Source: Serratia ureilytica
GTDB lineage: Bacteria; Pseudomonadota; Gammaproteobacteria; Enterobacterales; Enterobacteriaceae
Reading direction: 5' to 3'
DNA: 64,000 nt
NCBI RefSeq assembly: GCF_013375155.1
Contig: NZ_JABXOF010000013.1
Span: 113,190-177,189 of the forward strand
A model generated the notes under the pieces. That model did not search any database, had not been told where the DNA came from, and saw only the letters and a program-made list of their open reading frames with translations. This document shows positions 56,073-64,000 of this stretch, in pieces. Every line of letters begins with the position of its first letter. Within the stretch, counting starts at the first letter, position 1. Made by a program: the position numbers and the translations under genes.

Positions 56073-56525
56073 TTATTTGGCGCCGGAATTGATCGGCTGG
56101 CGCGCTTCGAACCAGCGTTGGCGCAGCGTGTCGTACAGCCAGTTGTAGGCCATGGTGTACGGCAGGAAGAACAGGAAGAAACCGATTTCCAGCATAAACG
56201 CCTGCGCCCAGGAAATGCTCAGCATCCAGGCGGCGATCGGCACGCCGATCAGAATAAAACCGGCTTCAAAGCCGACGGCGTGCAGCGCACGCACCTTCAG
56301 GTTACGCACCACCCGGCTGACCGGCCACAGGCGGTCGAACACCGTGTTGTAAACCATGTTCCACAGCATCGCGACGGTGGACAGCATCACCGCCAACGCA
56401 CCGACCTGCACCATTGAGCGGTTCAGCAGCCACGCGCCCAGCGGGGCGCAAACCATCACGGCGATGGCCTCGAAACCGACGGCGTGGACGATACGTTCAA
56501 TGAGAGACTTGTTTTGCAGTTGCAT
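56073..56525 (-). CDS. PACE-family efflux transporter (AceI-like)
   Basis: 150 aa with four membrane helices in two related halves: RIVHAVGFEAIAVMVCAPLGAWLLNRS and RALHAVGFEAGFILIGVPIAAWMLS (bacterial transmembrane pair repeats). The conserved membrane Glu in the first GFE is the one needed for proton-coupled export in AceI. PACE pumps export biguanides such as chlorhexidine and polyamine-like amines. Divergent from a LysR gene, as aceI is from aceR in Acinetobacter. Confidence 0.85.
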   Translation of the reverse strand: MQLQNKSLIERIVHAVGFEAIAVMVCAPLGAWLLNRSMVQVGALAVMLSTVAMLWNMVYNTVFDRLWPVSRVVRNLKVRALHAVGFEAGFILIGVPIAAWMLSISWAQAFMLEIGFFLFFLPYTMAYNWLYDTLRQRWFEARQPINSGAK

Positions 56526-56620
56526 ACATCACCTTTTTTCAACAGTTGTTGCGAAAGCCAGGTGATTATCATCGCTTTTTTGGGTAGATTAAAAATAGGT
56601 TCCATCGATAAAGTAGATAT

Positions 56621-57511
56621 ATGCACTATTCACCGGAAGCGTTACAGGCGTTCGTTGAAGCCGCCGCCCTCGGCTCATTTTCCGCCGCCGCGCGCAAGCT
56701 GCGCAAAAGCCAATCTACCGTCAGCACCGCCATCGCCAATCTGGAAGCCGACCTGGCATTGACGCTGTTCGATCGCAGCGCGCGCCAACCGGTGCTCACC
56801 GCCGCTGGCCGCAAGGTACTGGGGCACGTGCAGGAGATCCTCGCCGCCAGCGAGCGACTCGACGCGCTGAGCATTCAGCTGGCGGGCAATGTCGAACCGC
56901 GTCTGAGCATGGTATTTTCCGATACCTACCAACCGAAGCATCACGACAGCCTGATGCAGCGGTTTGAACAACGTTACCCGGAGATTGAGCTGGAATGGAT
57001 GATCGCCGAGGAAGGCGACGTTATCGATCTACTGCAAAGCGGCCGCGCGCATTTGGGCATGGTGGAAGTGCAAAAAACCTATCCGCCGGATATCGCCTTC
57101 TCCCGCCTGCCTGAGCAGACCGAAATGGGGTTGTTCGTCGCGCATGGGCATCCGCTGGCGCAGGTCGCCGCGCCGACCCCGGAGCAATTATCCAGCACCC
57201 GTCAGCTGATCCTGAACACTTACACCGGCGCCGAAGCGGCCAGACAAGGCGGGCTGGTCTGGTCGGCGCCCAGCTATCTGCTGTTGCTGGAGATGGCGGA
57301 ACAGGGATTCGGTTGGGCGGTGCTGCCGCACTGGCTGGTGCAACAATACGGCCACGGCAGGCTCACCCAGCTGCGCCCGCGCGGCTGGCCCAAACTGATT
57401 TCGGTGGATGCGGTATGGTCCAAACTGACCCCGCCGGGCCCGGCGGGGTACTGGATGCTGGAGCGATTGCTGGAAGACGACGCGGCTCAGGCGGCGGCGT
57501 TGCGCGACTGA
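56621..57511 (+). CDS. LysR-family regulator, probably of the PACE pump
   Basis: 296 aa. N-terminal HTH (LQAFVEAAALGSFSAAARKLRKSQSTVSTAIANLEADL) and a C-terminal effector domain ending in RLLEDDAAQAAALRD. Divergent from the PACE gene with 95 bp between starts, the geometry of an autoregulated LysR and its target. AceR of Acinetobacter is the known parallel. Its 3' end overlaps ipdC by 25 bp on the other strand. Confidence 0.85.
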   Translation: MHYSPEALQAFVEAAALGSFSAAARKLRKSQSTVSTAIANLEADLALTLFDRSARQPVLTAAGRKVLGHVQEILAASERLDALSIQLAGNVEPRLSMVFSDTYQPKHHDSLMQRFEQRYPEIELEWMIAEEGDVIDLLQSGRAHLGMVEVQKTYPPDIAFSRLPEQTEMGLFVAHGHPLAQVAAPTPEQLSSTRQLILNTYTGAEAARQGGLVWSAPSYLLLLEMAEQGFGWAVLPHWLVQQYGHGRLTQLRPRGWPKLISVDAVWSKLTPPGPAGYWMLERLLEDDAAQAAALRD

Positions 57512-59148
57512 ATGACGCGCGAGATCGTATCGAGCAGTTCGGGAATATCCATCTTCGGCAGCATCACTTCGATGAAAGCCAGCCGGTCGCCCTGCGCCGC
57601 CTCACTCAGCGCCTGGCGCAGCGCCTCCGGCTGACTGACCCGCAACGCCGTCACCGGCCGCCCACCGGCCAATGCCGTTGGCAGCTGCGTCCAGTTCCAC
57701 CGGGCGATGTCGTTGTAACTCTGCTCCGGCCCGTGGATAGCGCGTTCAATCGTGTAGCCCTGATTATTCAGCACGAAGATCACCGGTTTAAGCCCGTCGC
57801 GCAGCATCGATCCCAGCTCCTGCACGGTCAATTGCGCGGCGCCGTCGCCGATCAACAGCACCACCCGGCGCTGCGGTTCGGCAGTTTGCACCCCGAAGGT
57901 CGCCGGTAAGGTATAGCCGATCGAGCCCCAGAGCGACTGCACGATCATCCGGCTGCCGCGCGGCAGCGTCAAGGTCGCGGCGCCGAAACAGGCCGTGCCC
58001 TGCTCAGCCAGCACGATATCCCCCGGCCGCAGGAAATCCTGTATCTGCCGCCAGAAGGCGTGCTGATCCAACCCTTCCCCATCGCCTTCCGGCAGCGCCG
58101 GACGGCCGATCGTCGGCAACGGCCAGCGCGACGCCAGCGACAGAGTCAGGCGGTGCAGCGCCTGCACGGCGGCGCACATCGGGATGCGGCTGAACCGTTG
58201 ACGACCGACCCAGGCTTCGAACGGTTGGATATCGATGCATTTTTCCGCCGGCAGATGATGCGTGAATCCTCCGGTAATGGTGTCGGTGAGACGCACGCCA
58301 ACGGTGATCACGACATCGGCATTTTCAATCAGCGCTTTGGTCGCCGCAGCGCTGGCGCCGCCGCTGTAGGTGCCGACAAAACCGTCGCGGTTCTCATCCA
58401 GCACGCCCTTGCCGAGCAGCAGCGTGGCGTGCGGGATAGCCACCTCCTGCATCCAGTTATCCAGCGCCGTTTCAACGCCAAAGCGGTCCGCCAGAAAGTC
58501 CGCCAGCAATGACACTTGCCGCGCCGATTGCAGCTTTTCACGCGCTGCGGCGATAAACGCCTGCAATGCGCTCCGCGACAGCCTGGCCTGGCGCAGCATC
58601 AGCGGCGCCGGTTTGGCCGGCAGCGGCGCTTCCGCTACGTCGCTGGGCAGCATCAGATAAACCGGACGATGCTCCAGCAAGGCGGCGTCGATCAGGCGGT
58701 CGATCTCCCTGGCGGCGTTGTCGGCGGTCAGATTGGCCTGTGCGACGCTGACTTCTTTGGCTATCCGCGCAAAGTGAGTGAAGTCGCCATCGCCCAGCGA
58801 ATGGTGCAGCAAATCGCCGGCGCGCTGGGCACGCTGCGCCGGTGTGCCCACCACGTGGATCACCGGCAGGTATTCGGCATAACTGCCGGCCACGCCGTTC
58901 AGCGCGCTCAGCTCCCCGACGCCGAAGGTGGTGAGCAGCGCCGCGGCCGGTTTGCAACGCGCATAGCCGTCGGCGGCGTAGGCGGCGTTCAGTTCGTTGG
59001 CGCAGCCTACCCAGGTGATTTGCGGATGAGCGATGACGTGATCGAGGAATTGCAGGTTGTAATCCCCCGGCACGCCGAAGACGTGGCGGATGCCAATCTG
59101 GGCCAGACGATCGAGCAGATAATCGGCCACCGTGTAGATCTGAGTCAT
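57487..59148 (-). CDS. ipdC: Indolepyruvate/phenylpyruvate decarboxylase family enzyme
   Basis: 553 aa. Thiamine-diphosphate enzyme: N-terminal domain with HVFGVPGDYNLQFLD and catalytic Glu (ANELNAAYAADGYAR), central domain, and C-terminal ThDP motif GDGAAQLTVQELGSMLRDGLKPVIFVLNNQGYTIE. It decarboxylates aryl pyruvates to aldehydes; the indolepyruvate enzyme is the key step of indole-3-acetate synthesis. Substrate preference between indole- and phenylpyruvate (or other keto acids) cannot be told. The ATG at 59148 follows AGGTGATG. Confidence 0.88.
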   Translation of the reverse strand: MTQIYTVADYLLDRLAQIGIRHVFGVPGDYNLQFLDHVIAHPQITWVGCANELNAAYAADGYARCKPAAALLTTFGVGELSALNGVAGSYAEYLPVIHVVGTPAQRAQRAGDLLHHSLGDGDFTHFARIAKEVSVAQANLTADNAAREIDRLIDAALLEHRPVYLMLPSDVAEAPLPAKPAPLMLRQARLSRSALQAFIAAAREKLQSARQVSLLADFLADRFGVETALDNWMQEVAIPHATLLLGKGVLDENRDGFVGTYSGGASAAATKALIENADVVITVGVRLTDTITGGFTHHLPAEKCIDIQPFEAWVGRQRFSRIPMCAAVQALHRLTLSLASRWPLPTIGRPALPEGDGEGLDQHAFWRQIQDFLRPGDIVLAEQGTACFGAATLTLPRGSRMIVQSLWGSIGYTLPATFGVQTAEPQRRVVLLIGDGAAQLTVQELGSMLRDGLKPVIFVLNNQGYTIERAIHGPEQSYNDIARWNWTQLPTALAGGRPVTALRVSQPEALRQALSEAAQGDRLAFIEVMLPKMDIPELLDTISRVIQSRNAAA

Positions 59149-59339
59149 GATCATCACCTGTCTGCAGCTGAAGCGATTATCTTTAAGTATCGAAGATGCC
59201 GGTTAATTTTCGAACAGCGCTTTCCGTGTCGAGCGGCAACCTGGCGTTACATGCCGGCCTTGTGATCGCCCCCTCGACGGCACGTTGTGAAAACGCATAC
59301 ACTCAAAACACGCCACTTCTTCGCCGACAAAGGATCACA

Positions 59340-60329
59340 ATGTCCTACTCAGCCTCCCCCTCGCGTTATCAAGATATGGAATACCGGCGCTGCGGCCGCA
59401 GCGGATTGAAGCTGCCCGCCGTCTCGCTCGGGCTATGGCACAACTTTGGCGACGCCACGCTGTACGACAACGCCCGCGCCCTGATCCGCTGCGCCTTCGA
59501 TCGCGGCATAACCCACTTCGATCTGGCCAACAACTACGGCCCGCCGCCCGGCGCCGCCGAGGAAAACTTTGGCCGCATTCTCAACGCCGATCTGCGGGCC
59601 TGGCGCGACGAGCTGATCGTCTCATCCAAAGCCGGTTACACCATGTGGCCCGGCCCCTACGGCGATTGGGGCTCGAAAAAGTACCTGGTCGCCAGCCTCG
59701 ATCAGAGCCTCAGGCGCATGGGATTGGAGTATGTGGATATCTTTTATCACCACCGGCCGGACCCGGACACGCCGCTGGAAGAAACCATGGCGGCGCTGGA
59801 TCTGTTGGTGCGCCAGGGCAAAGCGCTGTATGTCGGTTTGTCCAACTACCCGGCCGAGCGCGCGCGCCAGGCGTTCGACATCCTGCAGCGGCTCGGCACG
59901 CCGTGCGTGATCCACCAGCCCAAGTATTCGATGTTTGAACGCGGGCCGGAGACGGAATTGCTGGATACGCTGGCGGATCATGGCGTCGGCGCGATCGCCT
60001 TCTCCCCGCTGGCGGGCGGCCTGCTGACCGATCGTTATCTGCACGGCGTCCCGCAAGATTCCCGCGCCGCCAGCGGCAGCCGTTTCCTGCAGCCGGAACA
60101 GCTGACCGCCGACCGACTGGACAAGGTGCGCCGCCTCGATGCGCTGGCGCGGCAACGCGGGCAGAAGCTGTCGCAGATGGCGCTGGCCTGGGTGCTGCGC
60201 GGCGATCGCGTCACCTCGGTGCTGATCGGCGCCAGCAAGACTGCGCAGATAGAAGACGCGGTGGGCATGCTGGCCAATCGTCACTTCACTGAAGAAGAGC
60301 TTGCGCAGATCGAGAACATTTTATTGTAA
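59340..60329 (+). CDS. Aldo/keto reductase (YghZ/Gpr-like)
   Basis: 329 aa (beta/alpha)8 aldo/keto reductase. Active-site tetrad in HFDLANNYGPPPG (Asp, Tyr), SSKAGY (Lys) and IFYHHRPDP (His); NADPH loop GASKTAQIED. It resembles E. coli YghZ, an L-glyceraldehyde 3-phosphate and methylglyoxal reductase. Start at 59340 after CAAAGGATCACA. Divergent from ipdC with 191 bp between starts. Confidence 0.9.
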   Translation: MSYSASPSRYQDMEYRRCGRSGLKLPAVSLGLWHNFGDATLYDNARALIRCAFDRGITHFDLANNYGPPPGAAEENFGRILNADLRAWRDELIVSSKAGYTMWPGPYGDWGSKKYLVASLDQSLRRMGLEYVDIFYHHRPDPDTPLEETMAALDLLVRQGKALYVGLSNYPAERARQAFDILQRLGTPCVIHQPKYSMFERGPETELLDTLADHGVGAIAFSPLAGGLLTDRYLHGVPQDSRAASGSRFLQPEQLTADRLDKVRRLDALARQRGQKLSQMALAWVLRGDRVTSVLIGASKTAQIEDAVGMLANRHFTEEELAQIENILL

Positions 60330-60553
60330 TCGCTTACAAATTCCGCCGCTCAATCGAGCGGCGAGACTCCAGAAAAATCTCAAATCTTGGCCTCCCGCAC
60401 CGTTTTCAGAATGGCTCTCAGATTCAACCCTAAGCGCTGGCGCTATGATGCCGATATTGCAGCAAAAATAACGATAAGGCCGCTTTTTTAAACTGATGAA
60501 CGCGCTTCATAAAGTGACAAACGGCCAAGCCGCGTAAGCGGAAAGGAGAAGTC

Positions 60554-60964
60554 ATGTTTAAACCTCTGCTCTTGGCCGCCATCTTGGCGGCGACGGTGCT
60601 GCCCGCCGCACAGCAAGCACACGCCGAAGGGATCAGCATCGATTTGATGCCGGGCGTTTCACTGCGCATCGGCGATCAGGACAATCGCGGCCGTTACTGG
60701 GACGGTTACGACTGGCGCGATCGCGACTGGTGGCAAGGCCATCAGGGGCGCTATCTCGGCGACCGCAGCCGTCGCGGTTACTACTGGGACGGCTATCGCT
60801 GGCGCGACCGCGATTACTGGCGCAAACACTACTACTATCATGAAGGGCGCTATCGTAAATACGACAAGCATTACGATAAGCACCATTGGAAGAAAGAGAA
60901 AAAACACCACCACGATCATGACCGCGATCGCTGGCGCCGCCACGGCGATGACGACCGCGATTAA
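60554..60964 (+). CDS. ypeC: DUF2502 family protein YpeC
   Basis: 136 aa. Signal peptide (LLAAILAATVLPAAQQAHA) then SIDLMPGVSLRIGDQDNRGRYWDGYDWRDRDWW. The motif GYYWDGYRWRDRDYW occurs twice, so an internal repeat is visible, and the C-terminus is His/Asp/Lys-rich (YDKHHWKKEKKHHHDHD), possibly metal-binding. It lies beside mntH, as ypeC does in E. coli. GGAGAAGTC precedes the ATG. Confidence 0.85.
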   Translation: MFKPLLLAAILAATVLPAAQQAHAEGISIDLMPGVSLRIGDQDNRGRYWDGYDWRDRDWWQGHQGRYLGDRSRRGYYWDGYRWRDRDYWRKHYYYHEGRYRKYDKHYDKHHWKKEKKHHHDHDRDRWRRHGDDDRD

Positions 60965-61005
60965 CGACGACGGGCCGGCGTAATGCCGGCCCACGCTATT
61001 TTCGC

Positions 61006-62241
61006 CTACAGCACGCTGCCGATCAGCAGGTAGCCGTTCAATCCCACCACCACCAGTACGATCAGCTTGCCCAGGTTTTGCACCAGCGGGCCGTTGACCA
61101 TCTCCCCCATCAACGTCCGATTGCCGGTGAAAGCCAGCAACGGCACCAGCGCCAGCGCAATGCCGAAGCTGAGCAGCACTTGGCTCAGCACCAGAATGCG
61201 CGTCGCATCCATCCCCAGCATGATGACGATAAACGACGGCAGCATGGTCACCGCGCGCCGCAGCCACAGCGGGATATGGAAATGCACGAACCCCTGCATC
61301 ACCACCTGCCCCGCCAGCGTGCCCACCACGGTGGAAGAAAGACCTGCGGCCACCAGGCTCAGGCCAAACACGGTGGCGGCGGCTTGCCCGAGCAGCGGCT
61401 GCAGCGTCAGGTAGGCTACGTCGAGATCGGCGATGCCGCTGTGGCCGCTGAAATGAAACGCGGCGGCGGCGGTGGCCATCATCGCCAGGTTGACGAAGCC
61501 GGCAATGGTCATGGCCACGGCGACGTCGACTTTGGTGGCGGCATAGCGCTCCGCCTTGTCGTGTTCGCCGCCGATTTGGGTGAGCGATGAATGCAGGTAG
61601 ATCACGTGCGGCATAATGGTCGCGCCCAATACCCCGGCGGCCAAAAATACCGCGTCACCGTTAGGCAGATCGGGCAGCGCCATGCCTTTCAGCAGCGGCG
61701 CGAGCTGCGGCTGGGAGAATGCCAGTTCGACGATGTAAGCGGCGGCGACGAACAGCAGCAGGCCGCCAATCACCAGCTCCAACGGCTTTTGCCCGCGTTT
61801 TTGCAGCATCAAAATTAAAAAGGTGGCGATGCCGGTCAGCACCGCGCCCTGCAACAGGGACACGCCGAGCAGCAGCTTGAAGCCGATCGCCGCGCCGATA
61901 AATTCGGCCAGATCGGTCGCCATGGCGATGATCTCCGCCTGCACCCAATAGGCCCACACCGCCGGCCGAGGAAAGCGATCGCGAATATGCTCGGCCAGGT
62001 TTTTCCCGGTGGCGATGCCCAGCTTGGCGGACAGCAATTGGATCAGCATCGCCATCACGTTGGCCCAGACCACGACCCACAGCAAACTGTAGCCGAACGA
62101 GGCGCCGGCCTGGATGTTGGTGGCGAAGTTGCCGGGATCGATATAGCCGATCGCGGCGATGAAGGCGGGCCCCATCAGCGAGAGTTTGATTTTTCTGGCG
62201 GAGCGACCAGAGGTGGTTTCAACCACGCGACTGTTCAGCAT
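61006..62241 (-). CDS. mntH: Nramp-type manganese transporter MntH
   Basis: 411 aa, one shorter than E. coli MntH, with eleven membrane segments. Metal site motif [17 protein letters not shown] (DPGN) in helix 1 and [13 protein letters not shown] (MPH) in helix 6. Proton-dependent Mn(II) uptake, also Fe(II). Start at 62241 chosen because upstream residues (35) look like promoter. A Fur-like palindrome is 48 bp upstream. Convergent with ypeC. Confidence 0.95.
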   Translation of the reverse strand: MLNSRVVETTSGRSARKIKLSLMGPAFIAAIGYIDPGNFATNIQAGASFGYSLLWVVVWANVMAMLIQLLSAKLGIATGKNLAEHIRDRFPRPAVWAYWVQAEIIAMATDLAEFIGAAIGFKLLLGVSLLQGAVLTGIATFLILMLQKRGQKPLELVIGGLLLFVAAAYIVELAFSQPQLAPLLKGMALPDLPNGDAVFLAAGVLGATIMPHVIYLHSSLTQIGGEHDKAERYAATKVDVAVAMTIAGFVNLAMMATAAAAFHFSGHSGIADLDVAYLTLQPLLGQAAATVFGLSLVAAGLSSTVVGTLAGQVVMQGFVHFHIPLWLRRAVTMLPSFIVIMLGMDATRILVLSQVLLSFGIALALVPLLAFTGNRTLMGEMVNGPLVQNLGKLIVLVVVGLNGYLLIGSVL

Positions 62242-62618
62242 ATGTTGAACCCTTACTGAAATTACGTTTATCTCCACTCTATATAAATGATAATAATTAT
62301 CAAGCGCATTTAGAGCGGTAAAACTTATCTCTGTAATAGCCAACATTAATGGTTTTATCGAAGGGTTCAGCGCGGAGCTTGCCGATTTCCGTACTTTTCT
62401 GATGGGATTTTAGCTGCAATACCCCTGAAAGACAGGTTAGCACAAGAATACGAATTTCCTATGTCTGAGTTAACATCTTGATTTTTTATGCTTTTGCGCA
62501 ACACTTTAGGAGAACTCCCACTATGATTTTCCATATTTGCAATAGAAGTCTCGTTTTTAAACGTAGCGTTACATAAAATGACAGCCGAAATTCAGCCTGC
62601 CTCAAATTTGGAGCAAAC
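62242..62618. other. 377-bp divergent region between mntH and nupC
   Basis: No supported gene. AT-rich throughout. It carries a Fur-like palindrome near mntH; nothing clear was found for nupC, which in E. coli is controlled by CRP and CytR. Confidence 0.4.
62289..62301. promoter_or_regulatory. Fur-like operator upstream of mntH
   Basis: Perfect 13-bp palindrome GATAAT-A-ATTATC, the core of the Fur consensus, 48 bp before the mntH ATG. E. coli mntH is repressed by Fur and MntR. No convincing MntR box was seen. Confidence 0.7.
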
Positions 62619-63806
62619 ATGTCCCATATTGCGCACTTTGCGTTGGCGATAGTGGTGGTGGCGATCCTGGCCCTGTTGGTGTGCCGCGATCGCAAAAGCA
62701 TCCGCATTCGCTATGTTATTCAATTATTAGTTATCGAAGTACTGCTGGCCTACTTTTTCCTGCATTCGGAAGCGGGTTTGGGCTTCGTAAAAGGATTCGC
62801 CGCGCTGTTTGACAAACTGCTCGGGTTTGCGGGACAAGGGACTGATTTCGTGTTCGGCGGCATGGGCGACAAAGGCCTGGCGTTCTTCTTCCTGAAGGTG
62901 CTGTGCCCGATCGTCTTCATTTCGGCGCTGATCGGTATTCTGCAGTACATCAAAGTGCTGCCTTTCATCATCCGCATTATCGGTACCGTGCTGTCGAAAG
63001 TGAACGGCATGGGCAAGCTGGAGTCGTTCAACGCCGTCAGCTCGCTGATCCTGGGCCAATCCGAAAACTTCATCGCCTACAAGGATATCCTGGGCAAGAT
63101 GTCGGAAAAGCGCATGTACACCATGGCGGCGACCGCGATGTCTACGGTGTCTATGTCCATCGTCGGCGCCTACATGACCATGCTGGATGCCAAGTTCGTG
63201 GTGGCGGCGCTGGTACTGAACATGTTCAGCACCTTTATCGTGCTGTCGTTGGTCAACCCGTACGACACCAATAAAGAAGAAGAGCTGCACCTCGGCAACC
63301 TGCACGAAGGCCAGAGCTTCTTTGAAATGCTGGGCGAATACATCCTGGCCGGCTTCAAAGTAGCGATTATCGTCGCCGCGATGCTGATTGGTTTCATCGC
63401 CCTGATCGCCGCGCTTAACGGCGTGTTCAGCGCCATCTTCGGCCTGAGCTTCCAGGAAATCCTCGGCTACTTCTTCTATCCGTTCGCCTGGATCATGGGT
63501 ATTCCTAAGCACGAAGCCCTGCAGGTCGGCAGCATCATGGCCACCAAGCTGGTTTCCAACGAATTCGTGGCAATGATGGAACTGCAGAAAGTCTCTGCCG
63601 AGCTGTCGCCGCGCAGCCTGGGGATCCTGTCGGTGTTCCTGGTGTCCTTCGCCAACTTCTCTTCCATCGGCATCGTGGCCGGTGCGATCAAGGGCCTGAA
63701 CGAACACCAGGGCAACGTAGTGTCCCGCTTCGGTCTGAAGCTGGTCTACGGCTCTACGCTGGTCAGCATCCTGTCCGCTTCTATCGCGGGTCTGGTGCTG
63801 GGCTAA
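62619..63806 (+). CDS. nupC: Nucleoside permease NupC
   Basis: 395 aa concentrative nucleoside transporter (CNT). Membrane segments along the length; motifs [46 protein letters not shown] and [15 protein letters not shown] match the nucleoside-binding parts of E. coli NupC. Imports nucleosides with protons. Ends with a strong terminator and is followed by tRNA-Ala. Confidence 0.96.
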   Translation: MSHIAHFALAIVVVAILALLVCRDRKSIRIRYVIQLLVIEVLLAYFFLHSEAGLGFVKGFAALFDKLLGFAGQGTDFVFGGMGDKGLAFFFLKVLCPIVFISALIGILQYIKVLPFIIRIIGTVLSKVNGMGKLESFNAVSSLILGQSENFIAYKDILGKMSEKRMYTMAATAMSTVSMSIVGAYMTMLDAKFVVAALVLNMFSTFIVLSLVNPYDTNKEEELHLGNLHEGQSFFEMLGEYILAGFKVAIIVAAMLIGFIALIAALNGVFSAIFGLSFQEILGYFFYPFAWIMGIPKHEALQVGSIMATKLVSNEFVAMMELQKVSAELSPRSLGILSVFLVSFANFSSIGIVAGAIKGLNEHQGNVVSRFGLKLVYGSTLVSILSASIAGLVLG

Positions 63807-63829
63807 GCCTGAAATTTACAGCAATGATA

Positions 63830-63855
63830 AGGCGCCTGCGGGCGCCTTTTTTATT
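63830..63855 (+). terminator. Terminator of nupC
   Basis: Perfect stem AAGGCGCC / GGCGCCTT with a TGCG loop, followed by TTTTTA. Confidence 0.85.
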
Positions 63856-63893
63856 GGCTGGCCTTCGGCGAAGGTGAAATAACGCAAAGCAAA

Positions 63894-63917
63894 AATCCGA
63901 CCCTAAGGTCGGCTTTT
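63894..63917 (-). terminator. Terminator of the leftward tRNA-Ala
   Basis: Stem CCGACC / GGTCGG with a short loop; read leftward it is followed by ATTTTTGCTTT. Lies just downstream of the tRNA end. Coordinates are good to within one base. Confidence 0.65.
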
Positions 63918-63924
63918 CAAATGG

Positions 63925-64000
<76 letters not shown>

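Noticed and set aside
60341..60365. Terminator after the aldo/keto reductase
   Set aside because: The hairpin GCCGCTC / GAGCGGC at 60345-60362 has no T run, so it is not listed as a terminator.

Overview
The window reads as chromosome of a high-GC enterobacterium, most likely Serratia (S. marcescens group). Nearly every housekeeping protein is close to an Escherichia coli counterpart, and gene order follows the E. coli fabB-fadIJ-fadL-mlaA-argW-alaC-ypdAB-glk-mntH-nupC stretch. GC is high, wobble positions are G/C rich, and the extra genes are of a type I associate with Serratia. The assignment rests on recognition, not on a database search.

Layout. 1-6.5 kb: an edge-truncated gene divergent from a MocR regulator, a secreted EEP-fold hydrolase, pepT, ybiR, apbE and a small lipoprotein. 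6.7-16.2 kb: fabB, mnmC, the leftward yfcL-epmC-yfcA-mepA-aroC-prmB block, smrB and sixA. 16.5-23.1 kb: fatty-acid block fadIJ, yfcZ, fadL, mlaA. 23.1-30.2 kb: a complete leftward cytochrome c maturation operon ccmABCDEFGHI, placed between mlaA and yfdC. 30.4-31.6 kb: yfdC and tRNA-Arg(CCU) argW. 31.6-33.4 kb: an AT-rich insert downstream of argW with an AraC-type regulator and an 80-aa membrane protein. 33.4-36.8 kb: a small stress-like module (73-aa protein, large membrane protein, PAS-LuxR regulator, CsbD protein). 37-46.9 kb: DsdC-like regulator, DMT exporter, porin, mltB, DUF805-like protein, orphan HicB-like protein, two tiny membrane proteins (one is ypdK), cybB, alaC, a GNAT. 47-52.8 kb: DUF1479 protein, the ypdAB pyruvate-sensing two-component system, a DUF2502 protein and a yhjX-type transporter. 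52.8-64 kb: glk, yfeO, an amino-acid racemase, a PACE efflux pump with divergent LysR, ipdC-type decarboxylase, an aldo/keto reductase, ypeC, mntH, nupC and tRNA-Ala(GGC).

How the genes connect. FadR-like operators are visible at fabB, fadI and fadL, tying unsaturated fatty-acid synthesis to import and beta-oxidation. The ypdAB two-component system lies beside a homologue of the transporter that it controls in E. coli, and the intervening promoter carries a direct repeat close to the known YpdB site with the same 11-bp spacer. The PAS-LuxR regulator and csbD upstream regions share two short motifs, suggesting one regulon. No phage, insertion sequence, CRISPR array or rRNA was seen.

Starts were moved downstream from the longest open frame wherever a ribosome site or family alignment supported it; those choices are noted per gene.
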